Shown: positions 1 through 11,169, counted from the stretch's first letter. The stretch is 64,000 nucleotides of DNA from Bradyrhizobium prioriisuperbiae (GCF_032397745.1 NZ_CP135921.1:558001-622000), one strand, 5' to 3'. Translations and numbers: made by a program. Notes: generated by a model from the sequence alone, not told the origin.

Positions 1-1
1 A

Positions 2-823
2 AGCGCCCGAAAAGCCCAGTTCGGCATCCGCGCGGCCCGCGTCCACCCCATCGGTTGCACCGAAGCGATCCAGTTCGTCTCCAACCTGACGGTGTGGCTC
101 TTCCTGACGGATGACGTTTATGTCGAGGAGCCGGGCATGTCGCGCACCCTTTCGATCACGACCGACCACATCATCCGCTCCATTCGCATCCTTCGAGATC
201 CGGAAGATGTCTCCTCGGGCCTGGGTGCTTCCCTGCTGGCGCTGCAGGACATCAGCCGGCACCTCAGAGTCCTGGCGACACCCGAGCAGATCGACCGCTT
301 CGTCAACGGAATGATCGAATTTTTTCTGGCCGGCTGCTGCGAAGCCGTCTCCTTTTCCCGCAAGACACTGCCGGCGGAAGCCGACTACATCCCGGTGCGT
401 GATGCGATCAATTGTCTGCGCTCGGTGTGCTTTGTGTTTATCGAGATCGTCGGAGGCCACGAATTGCCTGGCCCCATATGGTGCGGTGCCGATTTGCAAG
501 CCGTCGTCGGCAAGGCCACACGAATCGTTTCGAATCACCACGATATTCTGTCCGGGCTTCGCGAGCTTTCACAAGACATCCCGATGAACCTGCCGGCGGT
601 CATTGCCCGTGAACAGGGGCTTCCTATTACGGAGGCTTTTGCACACGTCGGCGATCAGGCGAACGCCGATATGCGCAGCTTTGTCGATATGATCAACCGC
701 ATCTTCGCCGATCAGCCAGATCCTTCGGTCAGGACATACGTCGATGGTTTGAAAGCCTGGATTCGAGGGAACCTCGACTGGAGCCTGACGACAGGCCGTT
801 ACCGCGTCTGCGATTACGTCTGA
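2..823 (+). CDS. Class I terpene synthase, 5' end cut by the window edge
   Basis: The frame is open from the first full codon at the left edge, so the N-terminal part is missing; 273 residues are visible. Class I terpene cyclases ionise a prenyl diphosphate with a Mg2+ cluster held by two motifs. The aspartate-rich motif is seen as TDDVYVEE (visible residues 36-43). The second (NSE) motif appears as NHHDILSGLRE (178-188): Asp, Ser and Glu are in register, but the usual first Asn/Asp is His. The C-terminal GNLDWSLTTGRY matches the W...RY signature of bacterial sesquiterpene and methylisoborneol/geosmin-type cyclases. No prenyltransferase or P450 gene follows, so the substrate cannot be guessed. 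The family call is fairly safe; the product is unknown. A GTG at 92 is an internal codon, not the start. Confidence 0.8.
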   Translation, partial: SARKAQFGIRAARVHPIGCTEAIQFVSNLTVWLFLTDDVYVEEPGMSRTLSITTDHIIRSIRILRDPEDVSSGLGASLLALQDISRHLRVLATPEQIDRFVNGMIEFFLAGCCEAVSFSRKTLPAEADYIPVRDAINCLRSVCFVFIEIVGGHELPGPIWCGADLQAVVGKATRIVSNHHDILSGLRELSQDIPMNLPAVIAREQGLPITEAFAHVGDQANADMRSFVDMINRIFADQPDPSVRTYVDGLKAWIRGNLDWSLTTGRYRVCDYV

Positions 824-1108
824 TCGGAGCTGCCACCTCATCACTCGTTCTTGAAGCGGACGTTCGTGATCACGCTGTCGGGAAGATTTGGCCGGCGGTG
901 CGAATATCGCGCCCATACAGCGCCGGTCCCCGGTGCCGCCTCTATCGCTGGTGCCATCTCGGAGATCCATTTTAATCAATCGGGCGAGATCGTGGTCACG
1001 AAGTGGCACATCTCCTTATTCGCGACGTGAACATGGCGGCCCTGTTGCTTGGCATTCAGGATGACTAGCTCATGATGGCCTGCAACAGAAAGCACTCAGG
1101 ACAGTTCG

Positions 1109-1381
1109 ATGACGAACCATCTGACGAGCCAAGAGACAATCCAGGATAACGGCGATCTGCGCCAAGATAACGTGGTGTATTTCTCGAAATCCCTGGAACT
1201 TCGCGCTAGGGCGCTCGAGGTCGCCCGACGCGCGCGCGCATGCCCCATCGGCCCCGCACGCAACAAGCTGCGACAGATTGCGCGGGCGCTCCGAGCCTTG
1301 GCGGATAATGAAGCCTGGCTGCACGGGCGGATCGAGCCGCGCAGACGGCAGTATGGTCGGCGCAACGCGCACGGTGCCTAG
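1109..1381 (+). CDS. Hypothetical protein, 90 aa
   Basis: Not recognised. The product is basic and Arg/Ala-rich, with a likely helical middle (residues 27-70) and no signal peptide or membrane segment. The ATG has an AGGAC about seven bases upstream. It stands alone between the terpene synthase gene and the long intergenic region ahead of the hybrid kinase. A longer frame runs antisense to it, but that one has the Arg/Ser composition typical of a shadow frame in GC-rich DNA. No function can be proposed, and it could be a chance frame. Confidence 0.45.
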   Translation: MTNHLTSQETIQDNGDLRQDNVVYFSKSLELRARALEVARRARACPIGPARNKLRQIARALRALADNEAWLHGRIEPRRRQYGRRNAHGA

Positions 1382-1731
1382 CCGGGTCAATCCTTCTTCG
1401 CGATCGATTGAGAGCCGGTGCCACGCCCATGAACGCTTGTCGAACAGGCCACGGGAATCGACACCGGAACGAACTCGGCTCTCCTCCAACGGGTAGACCG
1501 GCGTTAACTAAACTCTAAACCAGCTCCCCATCGGGAACCCACGCAAAAATTTGCATTTTTGCGGGGAACCTTTGCACCTGTAAGCCATTGTGCGTCATGC
1601 GGGAACTCGTTCGAGCTGGCTCGCATGACATTTCAATGGCAGGGCCACATGCTTTTGGGTCGATTGTCGGCAGACCATCCACTCCATTTCATTGCGGACA
1701 TTCCATAGAACCCAATGCAGGGGGAAAGTAG
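1382..1731. promoter_or_regulatory. 350-bp leader region upstream of the HAMP-array kinase
   Basis: No gene is seen here. It contains a perfect inverted repeat, CGCAAAAAT at 1542-1550 and ATTTTTGCG at 1555-1563 with a 4-nt loop. Just upstream is a CtrA-like element TTAA-N7-CTAA (1504-1518), one mismatch from TTAA-N7-TTAA. GGAAC occurs at 1534, 1565 and 1602, but no correctly spaced -10 partner of the EcfG type was found. The purine-rich GGGGGAAAG lies about five bases before the ATG at 1732 and is a good ribosome binding site. Confidence 0.4.
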
Positions 1732-4700
1732 ATGCAGAACGGCCTCGATCCGGGTCTGACCGCAGTTGATTCGTTGATACCATCCGAAGGCAATGGTCAG
1801 CATCTGGAAGCGCTGCTGGTCGCTCTGCAGGCGATGCGCGCGGGTGATTTCTCGGTACGGATGGCCGGCAATCAGTTCGGCATCGAAGGCAAGATCTCCG
1901 ATACCTTCAACGAGATCGTCGCGGCCAACGAGCGGATGGCAAAGCAGCTCGATCACGTTGGCCAGGTGGTCGGCCGCGAAGGCAAAACCCGACAACGCTT
2001 GAAGGTCGGTCTGTCCGGCGGCGCCTGGGCCGAGATGGAGGGCTCGGTCAACACCCTGATCGACGATCTGCTATGGCCGACCCGCGAGGTGACGCGCGCG
2101 GTCGCCGCCGTCGCGCAAGGCGACCTGCTGCAGACGGTGAAACTCGATGTCGAAGGCCGCCCGCTCAAGGGTGAGTTCCTGCAGTCCGCGACCATCGTCA
2201 ACACGATGATCAAGCAACTCAGCGTCTTCACCTCGGAAGTGACGCGTGTGGCACGTGAGGTCGGCACCGAAGGCAAGCTCGGCGGCCAGGCCCAGGTGCC
2301 CGAGGTGACCGGTGTGTGGAAGGACCTCACCGAGAGCGTCAACTCGATGGCGAACAACCTGACGGGGCAGGTCCGAAACATCGCCGAAGTAACGATCGCG
2401 GTGGCGAGCGGCGATTTGTCGAAGAAGATCACTGTCGACGTGCGCGGCGAGATCCTGCAACTCAAGGAAGCCATCAACACGATGGTCGATCAGTTGCGCT
2501 CGTTCGCCTCGGAAGTGACGCGCGTGGCGCGCGAGGTCGGCACCGACGGCAAGCTCGGCGGCCAGGCCATCGTCCCCGGCGTTGCCGGCACCTGGAAAGA
2601 CCTGACCGACTCCGTGAACGCGATGTGCGGCAACCTCACCGCACAGGTCCGCAACATCGCCCAGGTCACGACCGCGGTGGCGCGTGGCGACCTGTCGCGA
2701 AAGATCACCGTCAACGTCTCGGGCGAAATCCTGGAGCTGAAGGACACCATCAACACCATGGTGGACCAGCTCAATGCCTTCGCCTCGGAAGTGACGCGCG
2801 TGGCGCGTGAAGTCGGCACCGAGGGCAAATTGGGTGGTCAGGCCGCCGTACCCGGCGTGGCCGGAACCTGGAAAGACCTCACCGACAACGTCAACTTCAT
2901 GGCGTCCAACCTGACCGCGCAAGTCCGCAACATTGCCGACGTGGCCTCCGCCATCGCCGGCGGTGACCTGTCCAAGAAAATCACCGTGAACGTGTCGGGC
3001 GAGATCCTTCAATTGAAGGAAACGCTCAACACCATGGTGGACCAGCTCAATGCCTTCGCCGGCGAAGTGACGCGTGTGGCGCGCGAGGTCGGCACCGAAG
3101 GCCGGCTCGGCGGCCAGGCCAATGTGCTCGGCGTCGCCGGCACCTGGAAGGACCTGACCGACAGCGTCAACTCGATGGCGAGCAACCTGACTGCCCAGGT
3201 CCGCAACATTGCCGCGGTGACGACGGCGGTGGCCAATGGCGACCTGTCGAAGAAGATCACGGTTGACGTGCGCGGCGAAATCCTGGAGCTGAAAGACACC
3301 ATCAACACCATGGTGGACCAGCTCAACGCCTTCGCCGGCGAAGTCACCCGCGTGGCGCGCGAGGTCGGCACTGAAGGCAAACTCGGCGGCCAGGCTCTGG
3401 TGCGCGGCGTCGCCGGCACCTGGAAGGATCTCACCGACAACGTCAATTCGATGGCGAGCAACCTCACCGGACAAGTGCGCAACATCGCCGAGGTGGCGAC
3501 TGCGGTCGCGAAGGGCGACCTGTCGAAGAAGATCACTGTGAACGTGTCGGGCGAAATCCTTCAGCTGAAGGAAACGCTCAACACCATGGTGGACCAGCTC
3601 AACGCTTTTGCTGGCGAAGTCACCCGCGTCGCCCGCGAAGTCGGCACCGACGGCAAGCTCGGCGGCCAGGCCGCAGTGCCCGGCGTGGCCGGCACCTGGA
3701 AGGACCTGACCGACAACGTCAACTTCATGGCGTCGAACCTGACCGCCCAGGTTCGCAACATCGCCGACGTCGCCACCGCGATCGCCGGAGGCGATCTGTC
3801 GAAGAAAATCACCGTGAACGTGTCGGGCGAAATCCTTCAGTTGAAGGAAACGCTCAACACCATGGTGGACCAGCTCAACGCCTTTGCCGGTGAAGTCACC
3901 CGCGTCGCGCGCGAAGTCGGCACCGAGGGCCGGCTGGGCGGCCAGGCCAATGTGCCGGGTGTCGCCGGCACCTGGAAGGATCTGACCGACAGCGTCAACT
4001 CGATGGCTGGCAACCTGACCGCCCAGGTCCGCAACATCGCCGAAGTCACCACAGCCGTTGCGCGCGGCGACCTGTCGCGCAAGATCACCGTGGACGTGAA
4101 GGGTGAAATCCTCGAACTCAAGAACACCATCAACACCATGGTGGATCAGCTCAATGCCTTTGCCTCGGAAGTGACACGGGTCGCCCGCGAGGTCGGCACC
4201 GAAGGCAAGCTCGGCGGCCAGGCCGAAGTGCCGGAGGTCGCCGGCACCTGGAAGGACCTCACCGACAACGTTAACTTCATGGCCTCCAACCTCACCGCGC
4301 AGGTGCGCAACATCGCCGAAGTGGCAACCGCCATCGCTGGCGGCGACTTGTCGAAAAAAATCACCGTGGACGTCCGCGGCGAGATTCTGCTGCTCAAAGA
4401 GACCCTCAACACCATGGTGGAGCAGCTGCGCTCGTTCGCCGCCGAAGTGACCCGCGTCGCGCGCGAGGTCGGCACCGAGGGCCGGCTGGGCGGCCAGGCC
4501 GTGGTGCCCGGCGTCGGCGGCACCTGGAAGGACCTCACCGACAACGTCAATCTGCTGGCCGCCAACCTCACCACCCAGGTGCGTAACATCGCCGAAGTCA
4601 CCACCGCGGTGGCGCGCGGCGACTTGTCACGCAAGATCACCGTCGATGTGAAGGGTGAAATCCTCGAGCTGAAGAGCACCATCAACACCATGGTGGACCA

Positions 4701-7700
4701 GCTCAACGCCTTCGCCGGCGAAGTCACGCGCGTCGCCCGCGAGGTCGGCACCGAGGGCAAGCTCGGCGGCCAGGCACAGGTGCCCGGCGTCGCCGGCACC
4801 TGGAAGGACCTGACCGACACCGTGAACGTGATGGCCGCCAATCTTACCGAACAGGTGCGCGGCATCGTCAAGGTGGTGACGGCCGTCGCCGACGGCGATC
4901 TCAAGCAGAACCTCACCGTCAAGTCCAAGGGCGAAGTCGCGGCGCTGGCCGAAACCATCAACAACATGACCGGAACGCTGGCGACGTTCGCCGATCAGGT
5001 GACGTCGGTGGCGCGCGAGGTCGGCGTCGAGGGCCGACTCGGCGGCCAGGCCAACGTGCCCGGCGCCGCAGGTACCTGGAAAGACCTGACCGGCAACGTC
5101 AACCTGCTCGCGGCAAACCTGACCACCCAGGTCCGCGCCATCGCCGAGGTGGCGACCGCCGTGACCAAGGGCGACCTGACGCGATCGATCCAGGTCGATG
5201 CGCGCGGCGAAGTGGCCGAGCTCAAAGATAACATCAACACCATGATCGGCAATCTGCGCCTGACCACCGATCTGAATACCGAACAGGACTGGCTGAAAAC
5301 CAACCTCGCCCGCTTCACCAACATGCTGCAGGGCCAGCGCGATCTCGCCACCGTGGGACGCCTGCTGCTGAGCGAACTCGCACCGCTGGTCAACGCCCAG
5401 ATGGGTGTGATCTATCAGGTCGAGAACGAGGACAATCCACAGCTGCGATTGCTGTCGGCCCATGCTCAGGACGGCGCCAATCCGCACAAGCCGATCGTCG
5501 AGTTCGGCGAAGGGCTGATCGGCCAGTGTGCCGTCGACAAGCGCCAACGCCTTATCTCAGACGTTCCCTCCCGCAACATCACCTCGGCCTTGCTGCGCGT
5601 CGCGCCGCAAAATCTCGTCGTCCTTCCGGTGCTGTTCGAGAATCAGGTCAAGGCGGTGATCGAGCTGGCGTCGATTTCCGCGTTCACGGCATCGCAATTG
5701 ACCTTCCTGGAGCAACTGACCGACAGCATCGGCATCGTGCTCAACAGTATCGAAGCAACCATGCAGACCGAGGGTCTGCTGACGCAGTCGCAGCAACTCG
5801 CTGGTGAATTGCAGACCCAGCAGAAGGAATTGCAGCAGACCAACGAACAACTCGAGCAAAAAGCGCAGCAGCTCGCGGAGCGCAACGTCGAGGTCGAGCG
5901 CAAGAACCAGGAGGTCGAACAGGCCCGCCGGGCGCTCGAGGAGAAAGCGAGCGAACTCGCGCTGACATCGAAGTACAAGTCCGAGTTCCTGGCCAACATG
6001 TCGCACGAGTTGCGCACGCCGTTGAACAGTATCCTGATCCTTGGCCAGCAACTGACCGACAATCCCGACGGCAATCTCAGCGCCAAGCAGGTCGAATTCG
6101 CTCGCACCATCCACGGCGCCGGCACCGACCTGCTCAACCTGATCAGCGACATTCTGGATCTGTCGAAAATAGAATCCGGCACCGTCAGTGTCGACGCCGA
6201 AGAAATCCTGGTCTCCAACCTGCTCGACACCGTCGCGCGGCCATTCCGACATGAAGCCGAGGACCGTCAGCTTTTGTTCGAAGTCAAGGTCGATCCGCAT
6301 CTCAGCCGCAGCATCGTCACCGACTCCAAGCGGCTGCAGCAAGTGCTGAAGAACCTGCTCTCCAATGCCTTCAAGTTTACCCAGGGCGGCAGTGTCAATC
6401 TCACGGTGTCGGCCGCGATCAGCGGCTGGAGCCCGGAAAATGCCGTGCTTGGCAAGGCCGCCGCCGTGGTCGCCTTCGAGGTGTCGGATACTGGCATCGG
6501 CATTCCCCTGGAAAAGCAGAAGATCATCTTTGAGGCCTTCCAGCAGGCCGACGCCAGTACCAGTCGCAAATATGGTGGCACCGGATTGGGCCTGGCCATC
6601 AGCCGCGAGCTTGCGAGCTTGCTTGGCGGCGAGATTCATCTCGACAGCAGACCCGGAATCGGCAGCACCTTCACACTCTACTTGCCGCTGAAATACGAAG
6701 GACCGATCGTCACGCCGCAGACGGTTCCAGGACCGCGCGCACGCCCCGAACTCGCCGTCATTTCCTCCACGTCCGGTCAAGAGCGTGCCGTCGAACAGGT
6801 GCCTGATGACCGGCTGACCATCGAGCCCGGAGATACCATCCTGCTGATCGTCGAGGATGACCCGCATTACGCGCGCGTACTCGCGGACCTCGCGCGGGAC
6901 AAGGGCTTCAAGGTCCTGGTCAGCGCCCGCGGCATCGAGGCGCTGGATCTCGCCAAGCAGTTCCAGCCGACGGCAGTATCGCTCGACGTATTCCTGCCCG
7001 ACGTGCTGGGCTGGACCGTTCTCAGTCAGCTCAAGCAAAATCCTCTGACGCGGCACATTCCGGTGCAGGTGATTACGCTGGACGAGGACCGGCAGCATGC
7101 TTTGTCACGCGGCGCCTTTTCCTTCGTTACCAAGCCGACCACCACCGAGGGCGTCAAGGAGGCGCTCGGGCGGATCAAGGAATACACCAAGCCGCGTCGC
7201 AAGCGCCTGCTCGTGGTGGAGGACAACCAGGCTGAGACGATGAGCATCAACGAATTGCTCGGCCATGACGATATCGACATCGTGACCGCCGAGACCGGCA
7301 AGGAGGCGCTTGCCGCCATGCGCCGCGACAATTGCGATTGCGTGGTGCTGGACCTGCGGCTGCCGGACATGAGCGGCTTCGATGTGCTGGAGGAAATCCG
7401 CAAGGACAACAAGCTCGCCGACACCCCGGTGGTGGTGTTTACTGGACGGGAGCTGTCCGCCGATGAAGAGGCCAAGCTGCATACCATCGCCCGCAGCATT
7501 GTCGTCAAGGGCGTGGAATCACCCGAACGCCTGCTGGACGAAACGTCGCTGTTCCTGCATCGCGTCGTCACCAATCTGCCATCTGAAAAGCAGCGGCTGC
7601 TGGAGCGACTCATTACCTCCGACGACGATCTGATCGGCAGAACCGCGCTTCTGGTCGACGACGACGCCCGCAACATCTTCGCATTGAGCAGCGTGCTCGA

Positions 7701-8004
7701 ACGGCGCGGCATGAAGGTCCTGACGGCAACCACCGGTTCTGAGGCGATCACGCTGGTCGAGAGCAGATCGGAAATATCGATCGTGCTGATGGACATCATG
7801 ATGCCGCAGATGGACGGCTACCAGACCATCGGCGCGATCCGGCAAAATCCGGCCTTCCGCCGGCTTCCCATCATCGCGCTGACCGCGAAGGCGATGAAGG
7901 GAGATCGGGAGAAATGCCTGGAGGCCGGCGCCTCGGATTATCTCGCCAAGCCGGTGAATACCGAGCAGTTGCTGCTGTCCCTGCGCATGTGGTTGCACCG
8001 ATGA
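1732..8004 (+). CDS. Soluble hybrid histidine kinase with a long HAMP array, GAF, HisKA/HATPase and three receivers (Nik1-like)
   Basis: 2,090 residues with no membrane segment, so a cytoplasmic sensor. Order: an N-terminal HAMP-like part and one divergent unit (about 25-165); eleven nearly identical 92-residue units (about 166-1180), each carrying GTWKDLT and ending in [16 protein letters not shown] or a close variant; a GAF domain (about 1204-1347); a Gln/Glu-rich coiled coil (1348-1415); HisKA with SHELRTPLN (His1425); HATPase with NAFKFT, DTGIGIP and [10 protein letters not shown]; then three receivers with phospho-acceptors Asp1752, Asp1874 and Asp2021. Poly-HAMP architecture of this kind defines the fungal group III kinases (Nik1/Os-1), which act in osmotic signalling; the bacterial role is not fixed. 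It overlaps the next kinase gene by four bases (ATGA), so the pair is co-translated. No output domain is present, so signal must leave by phosphotransfer. Confidence 0.95.
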   Translation: MQNGLDPGLTAVDSLIPSEGNGQHLEALLVALQAMRAGDFSVRMAGNQFGIEGKISDTFNEIVAANERMAKQLDHVGQVVGREGKTRQRLKVGLSGGAWAEMEGSVNTLIDDLLWPTREVTRAVAAVAQGDLLQTVKLDVEGRPLKGEFLQSATIVNTMIKQLSVFTSEVTRVAREVGTEGKLGGQAQVPEVTGVWKDLTESVNSMANNLTGQVRNIAEVTIAVASGDLSKKITVDVRGEILQLKEAINTMVDQLRSFASEVTRVAREVGTDGKLGGQAIVPGVAGTWKDLTDSVNAMCGNLTAQVRNIAQVTTAVARGDLSRKITVNVSGEILELKDTINTMVDQLNAFASEVTRVAREVGTEGKLGGQAAVPGVAGTWKDLTDNVNFMASNLTAQVRNIADVASAIAGGDLSKKITVNVSGEILQLKETLNTMVDQLNAFAGEVTRVAREVGTEGRLGGQANVLGVAGTWKDLTDSVNSMASNLTAQVRNIAAVTTAVANGDLSKKITVDVRGEILELKDTINTMVDQLNAFAGEVTRVAREVGTEGKLGGQALVRGVAGTWKDLTDNVNSMASNLTGQVRNIAEVATAVAKGDLSKKITVNVSGEILQLKETLNTMVDQLNAFAGEVTRVAREVGTDGKLGGQAAVPGVAGTWKDLTDNVNFMASNLTAQVRNIADVATAIAGGDLSKKITVNVSGEILQLKETLNTMVDQLNAFAGEVTRVAREVGTEGRLGGQANVPGVAGTWKDLTDSVNSMAGNLTAQVRNIAEVTTAVARGDLSRKITVDVKGEILELKNTINTMVDQLNAFASEVTRVAREVGTEGKLGGQAEVPEVAGTWKDLTDNVNFMASNLTAQVRNIAEVATAIAGGDLSKKITVDVRGEILLLKETLNTMVEQLRSFAAEVTRVAREVGTEGRLGGQAVVPGVGGTWKDLTDNVNLLAANLTTQVRNIAEVTTAVARGDLSRKITVDVKGEILELKSTINTMVDQLNAFAGEVTRVAREVGTEGKLGGQAQVPGVAGTWKDLTDTVNVMAANLTEQVRGIVKVVTAVADGDLKQNLTVKSKGEVAALAETINNMTGTLATFADQVTSVAREVGVEGRLGGQANVPGAAGTWKDLTGNVNLLAANLTTQVRAIAEVATAVTKGDLTRSIQVDARGEVAELKDNINTMIGNLRLTTDLNTEQDWLKTNLARFTNMLQGQRDLATVGRLLLSELAPLVNAQMGVIYQVENEDNPQLRLLSAHAQDGANPHKPIVEFGEGLIGQCAVDKRQRLISDVPSRNITSALLRVAPQNLVVLPVLFENQVKAVIELASISAFTASQLTFLEQLTDSIGIVLNSIEATMQTEGLLTQSQQLAGELQTQQKELQQTNEQLEQKAQQLAERNVEVERKNQEVEQARRALEEKASELALTSKYKSEFLANMSHELRTPLNSILILGQQLTDNPDGNLSAKQVEFARTIHGAGTDLLNLISDILDLSKIESGTVSVDAEEILVSNLLDTVARPFRHEAEDRQLLFEVKVDPHLSRSIVTDSKRLQQVLKNLLSNAFKFTQGGSVNLTVSAAISGWSPENAVLGKAAAVVAFEVSDTGIGIPLEKQKIIFEAFQQADASTSRKYGGTGLGLAISRELASLLGGEIHLDSRPGIGSTFTLYLPLKYEGPIVTPQTVPGPRARPELAVISSTSGQERAVEQVPDDRLTIEPGDTILLIVEDDPHYARVLADLARDKGFKVLVSARGIEALDLAKQFQPTAVSLDVFLPDVLGWTVLSQLKQNPLTRHIPVQVITLDEDRQHALSRGAFSFVTKPTTTEGVKEALGRIKEYTKPRRKRLLVVEDNQAETMSINELLGHDDIDIVTAETGKEALAAMRRDNCDCVVLDLRLPDMSGFDVLEEIRKDNKLADTPVVVFTGRELSADEEAKLHTIARSIVVKGVESPERLLDETSLFLHRVVTNLPSEKQRLLERLITSDDDLIGRTALLVDDDARNIFALSSVLERRGMKVLTATTGSEAITLVESRSEISIVLMDIMMPQMDGYQTIGAIRQNPAFRRLPIIALTAKAMKGDREKCLEAGASDYLAKPVNTEQLLLSLRMWLHR

Positions 8005-9902
8005 GCACCGTAACCGAACGCAGCAGGATCAATATCCTCCTGGTCGACGACCAGCCAGCCAAGCTGCTGGCTTATGAGGCGATTCTCAAGGATCTCGACG
8101 AGAATCTTCTCATCGCCTCTTCGGGGCGCGCAGCATTGGAATCCCTGCTCAGGAACGACGTTGCCGTCATTCTGATCGACGTCTGCATGCCGGAGCTCGA
8201 TGGCTTCGAGCTCGCGTCCATGATTCGCGAGCACCCCCGGTTTCAGAAAACTGCGATCATTTTCGTGTCCGCCATTCAAGTGACGGACCTCGACCGCCTG
8301 CGCGGCTATGAGATGGGCGCCGTGGATTACCTGCCGGTGCCACTGGTGCCGGAAGTGCTGCGGGCCAAGATCAGGGTCTTTACCGAACTTTATCGCAAGA
8401 CCCGCCAGCTCGAGCAGCTCAACGCTGAACTCGAAGCCCGGGTTCGGGCGCGCACTGCCGAACTGGAAGCATCGAACATCCGGCTGGTCGAAAGCGAGCA
8501 GCGACGGACCCTCGCTTTGGCCGCCGGCAAGATGGGATCGTGGGACTGGGATCGCGTCAAGAACGACCATCTGTGGGACGAGGGTCAGTATCAGATTTTC
8601 GGCGTGGATCCGCAAAGCTTCGCGGTCCGTCTCGACACGGTGCGGCCGATGATTCATCCCGAGGATATCGCAGGCCTACGGGATGCTATCGACAGGATCC
8701 ATCAGGGCGCGCCAAGCTGCGAGGTTGAGTTTCGCATCATCCGCAGCGATGGCGAAGTTCGCTGGTGCCTCTGCACCGCGGCCTCGACGCTCGACGGTCA
8801 TAACAACGTCGTGCGTGTGAGCGGCGTCACCGTCGACATCACGGAGCGGAAGAAAGCAGAAGAACGACAGGCGCTGCTGGCCCGCGAGGTCGACCATCGC
8901 GCCAAGAACGCGCTGGCATTGGTGCAATCAATTGTGCGGCTGACTCGCGCGGACGATATCCCGAGTTACATCAAGGCCGTGGAGGGCCGTATCACCGCGC
9001 TGGCACGGGTTCACACGGTGCTGGCTCAGGCCCGCTGGCAGGGCGCCGACATTCGTGGCCTGATCGATGAGGAGCTCGATCCCTATCAGGTTCGCGACAC
9101 GAAGCGCGTGAGCATCGATGGCCCTTCGGTCCTGCTGCAGCCCACCGTTTCCCAGACCCTGGCCCTCTCGATTCACGAGTTGGCGACCAACGCCGCCAAA
9201 TACGGCGCATTATCGGTGCATGAGGGACACATCGACATCCGCTGGTACATCGATGGCGATGATCTGCGCCTGACCTGGGAGGAGAGCGGCGGCCCGGCCG
9301 TCAGTGAACCCACGACGCGCGGTTTCGGCACCCGGAGTGTCATTGCCAGTATCGAAACGCAGTTGCAGGGCGAAGCTAATTTTGAATGGCGGCCGAAAGG
9401 GCTGATCTGCCAAATCCGGATTCCCGACCAACAGAGCTTGCCCGTTGCATCGAAGGGCATAGAGTCGAGCGGTCATCGGGCTGAGACCGCGGAGCTTGCA
9501 TTCACGGGGTCAAACGTCCTGCTCGTCGAAGACGAGGTCATCGTGGCCATGACGATGAACGATATCCTGACCGACCTCGGCTATTCAGTGCAGGGGCCAC
9601 TCGGCCGCCTCTCCGATGCCTTCGCCTCTGCGCTCGAACATCGCCCCGACGTCGCCATTCTCGATGTCAATCTCAACGGCGAGATGATCTATCCGCTCGC
9701 CGAATTCCTGATCGAGAAAAACGTGCCGGTTCTGCTGGTGACGGGCTATGGCGCCGACGGCATCGACCGGCGCTTCGCAAAGTTGCCGCTGCTGCAGAAA
9801 CCGCTCGATCGGCACATTCTCGAACGCATGTTCCCGGCGATTGCCGCATCGGATATCACACGCCCGTCCCATCGATCCAAGGCGTATCGCGTTCGGCAAT
9901 AA
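8001..9902 (+). CDS. Receiver-PAS-HWE histidine kinase-receiver protein
   Basis: 633 residues. The ATG overlaps the preceding stop codon, which fixes the start. Order: receiver (about 10-125, phospho-acceptor Asp60 in [11 protein letters not shown]), a coiled coil (130-165), a PAS domain (about 170-285) ending in [11 protein letters not shown], an HWE-type kinase core (about 290-480) and a second receiver (about 505-620, Asp555 in LDVNLNG). The phosphorylatable His299 lies in [10 protein letters not shown], and the WEESGGP segment (from Trp426) supplies the Trp-x-Glu of the HWE name; this subclass lacks a normal F box. HWE kinases are frequent in Rhizobiales, in light, stress and general-stress signalling. 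With the upstream gene it makes a two-kinase, five-receiver module without a DNA-binding output. No TM segments are visible. Confidence 0.93.
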   Translation: MSTVTERSRINILLVDDQPAKLLAYEAILKDLDENLLIASSGRAALESLLRNDVAVILIDVCMPELDGFELASMIREHPRFQKTAIIFVSAIQVTDLDRLRGYEMGAVDYLPVPLVPEVLRAKIRVFTELYRKTRQLEQLNAELEARVRARTAELEASNIRLVESEQRRTLALAAGKMGSWDWDRVKNDHLWDEGQYQIFGVDPQSFAVRLDTVRPMIHPEDIAGLRDAIDRIHQGAPSCEVEFRIIRSDGEVRWCLCTAASTLDGHNNVVRVSGVTVDITERKKAEERQALLAREVDHRAKNALALVQSIVRLTRADDIPSYIKAVEGRITALARVHTVLAQARWQGADIRGLIDEELDPYQVRDTKRVSIDGPSVLLQPTVSQTLALSIHELATNAAKYGALSVHEGHIDIRWYIDGDDLRLTWEESGGPAVSEPTTRGFGTRSVIASIETQLQGEANFEWRPKGLICQIRIPDQQSLPVASKGIESSGHRAETAELAFTGSNVLLVEDEVIVAMTMNDILTDLGYSVQGPLGRLSDAFASALEHRPDVAILDVNLNGEMIYPLAEFLIEKNVPVLLVTGYGADGIDRRFAKLPLLQKPLDRHILERMFPAIAASDITRPSHRSKAYRVRQ

Positions 9903-9936
9903 TCGCTTCGGCCCGGCGCAATTCTTTCAACCAGCT

Positions 9937-10101
9937 TTAGAGTCTGCCGAGCAGCAGCAGAACCAGCAAAATCACGACCACGAGACCCAAACCGCCACCG
10001 CCGTAATAGCCCGTTCCGTAAAACGGTCCGCCACCGATTCCGCTGAATCCACCCAGCAGCGCAATCACCAGAATGATAAGAATAATCGTACCTATCGACA
10101 T
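9937..10101 (-). CDS. DUF3309 family small membrane protein
   Basis: 54 residues beginning MSIGTIILIILVIALLGG and ending LLVLLLLGRL: two hydrophobic helices around a Gly/Tyr-rich turn (GYYGGGG). This is the look of the DUF3309 family, tiny inner-membrane proteins of unknown function common in Rhizobiales. A GAGGAGAC Shine-Dalgarno directly precedes the ATG at 10101, so the in-frame extension upstream is not used. Convergent with the HWE kinase gene, 34 bp between stops. Confidence 0.85.
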   Translation of the reverse strand: MSIGTIILIILVIALLGGFSGIGGGPFYGTGYYGGGGLGLVVVILLVLLLLGRL

Positions 10102-10359
10102 CAGAGTCTCCTCAGCCCACAGGGGAAGATTAACGGCTTCTTGCAAAGCCGCGGGTTACACTCAATTGATGAGAGAGCAATCCGCTGGTGCGACGAATGT
10201 TCCCTCACGCCAGGCGAAACAAATCGTGGCGAAGCATTTGAATTCATGAACAATAGTCTTCGCGATCGGCAGCAGCCGATTTCATTATCCAGGCCTTGGG
10301 ATCCTGGGATCGCTTTCTGGTAAATTACCTCTGCGCACCATTCGGGGACATTTCGCATC

Positions 10360-11169
10360 ATGATTGCTTCGGCCGAGATCGGACAACGACTCACGATCCA
10401 CGCACTGCTGGTCGGCGATCGGCTGAATACGACCAACCTCGAAGCCCGCGACATGATTTCAACGACACCGGCGGCGTTTCGTGTTCAGACCGGCGGCATC
10501 GCGGTGCTGTTTCGTTATGGGGTGACGGTGCTGATCGGTCTCAAACCTGACGAAGCAACAGCATTCCTCACCGCACTGAAGCCACGCATCACCAGCGAGT
10601 TCACGCGCTATGAAGAGGAAGCGACCGAGCTCGAACTGTGCGACGGCGCGGAAGACATCGTGCAGCCGGGCGGCCCAATCTGCGTCACAGCGTTTTCAAC
10701 CGATCGGCTGCTGATTGTCGCCGACGCCCTGGCCAAAAGCACCGTGCTGGCACACGACGAGCGGCGGGTGGCGGCCGTGTTCGACATCATCGAGCCGTTT
10801 GCGCGCGAACTGGCGGAGCGCGGGCGAACGCCGCGCGACCGCAAGGCGATGCTGAAGCTGATCGGCAATGCACTTCTGGTTCAGCAGCGGGTGTCCGGCC
10901 GCGTGGCTGTGGTGGAGAAGCCCGACGCGCTTTGGGACAAGCCCGAGCTGGAACGGCTCTATGCCCGGCTGGAGGACGAGTATGAGTTGCAGGAACGGGT
11001 CGAAGCTCTCGACCGCAAACTGACGGTCATTGCCGAGACCGCACAGGCGCTGACGGACATGATCGACACCCGCCGCTCGCTGCGGCTGGAATGGGCGATC
11101 GTCGTGCTCATTGTTTTCGAGATTGTACTTTCACTCTATCAGATCCTGGCCGGCAAGGCCGGCCATTGA
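10360..11169 (+). CDS. RMD1/YagE family (DUF155) membrane-anchored protein
   Basis: 269 residues. The body carries the RMD1/YagE features: RYGVTVLIGLKPDEA near residues 54-68, a QPGGPICVTAFSTDRLLIVADALAKS-type core around 105-130, and a C-terminal coiled region followed by one hydrophobic helix (about 245-262, AIVVLIVFEIVLSLYQIL). Homologues are tail-anchored proteins in mitochondria (Rmd1/Rmd8, Rmnd1, linked there to mitochondrial translation and meiosis) and in many bacteria, where the role is unknown. Predicted topology is a cytoplasmic body with a C-terminal anchor. It stands alone. Confidence 0.85.
   Translation: MIASAEIGQRLTIHALLVGDRLNTTNLEARDMISTTPAAFRVQTGGIAVLFRYGVTVLIGLKPDEATAFLTALKPRITSEFTRYEEEATELELCDGAEDIVQPGGPICVTAFSTDRLLIVADALAKSTVLAHDERRVAAVFDIIEPFARELAERGRTPRDRKAMLKLIGNALLVQQRVSGRVAVVEKPDALWDKPELERLYARLEDEYELQERVEALDRKLTVIAETAQALTDMIDTRRSLRLEWAIVVLIVFEIVLSLYQILAGKAGH

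Noticed and set aside
1070..1489. Minus-strand frame opposite the 90-aa hypothetical
   Set aside because: Arg/Ser-rich shadow, no ribosome site, and it spans the stop of the plus-strand frame.
1534..1610. EcfG-type promoter from the GGAAC repeats before the kinase
   Set aside because: Three GGAAC are present, but none has CGTT at 16-17 bp (the closest is CATT), so a general stress promoter is not supported.
2071..3474. Long minus-strand frame (467 codons) inside the HAMP-array kinase
   Set aside because: It mirrors the 276-bp repeats of the plus-strand gene and repeats in step with them; the composition is His/Arg/Val-rich shadow with no family motif or ribosome site.
2227..5265. Regular 276-bp direct repeats as a possible CRISPR or satellite array
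   Set aside because: The units are coding, in one frame, and give a HAMP array; there are no unique spacers.
5557..7098. 513-codon minus-strand frame opposite the GAF/kinase part
   Set aside because: It lies entirely opposite conserved GAF, HisKA, HATPase and receiver motifs; a shadow caused by high GC at third positions.
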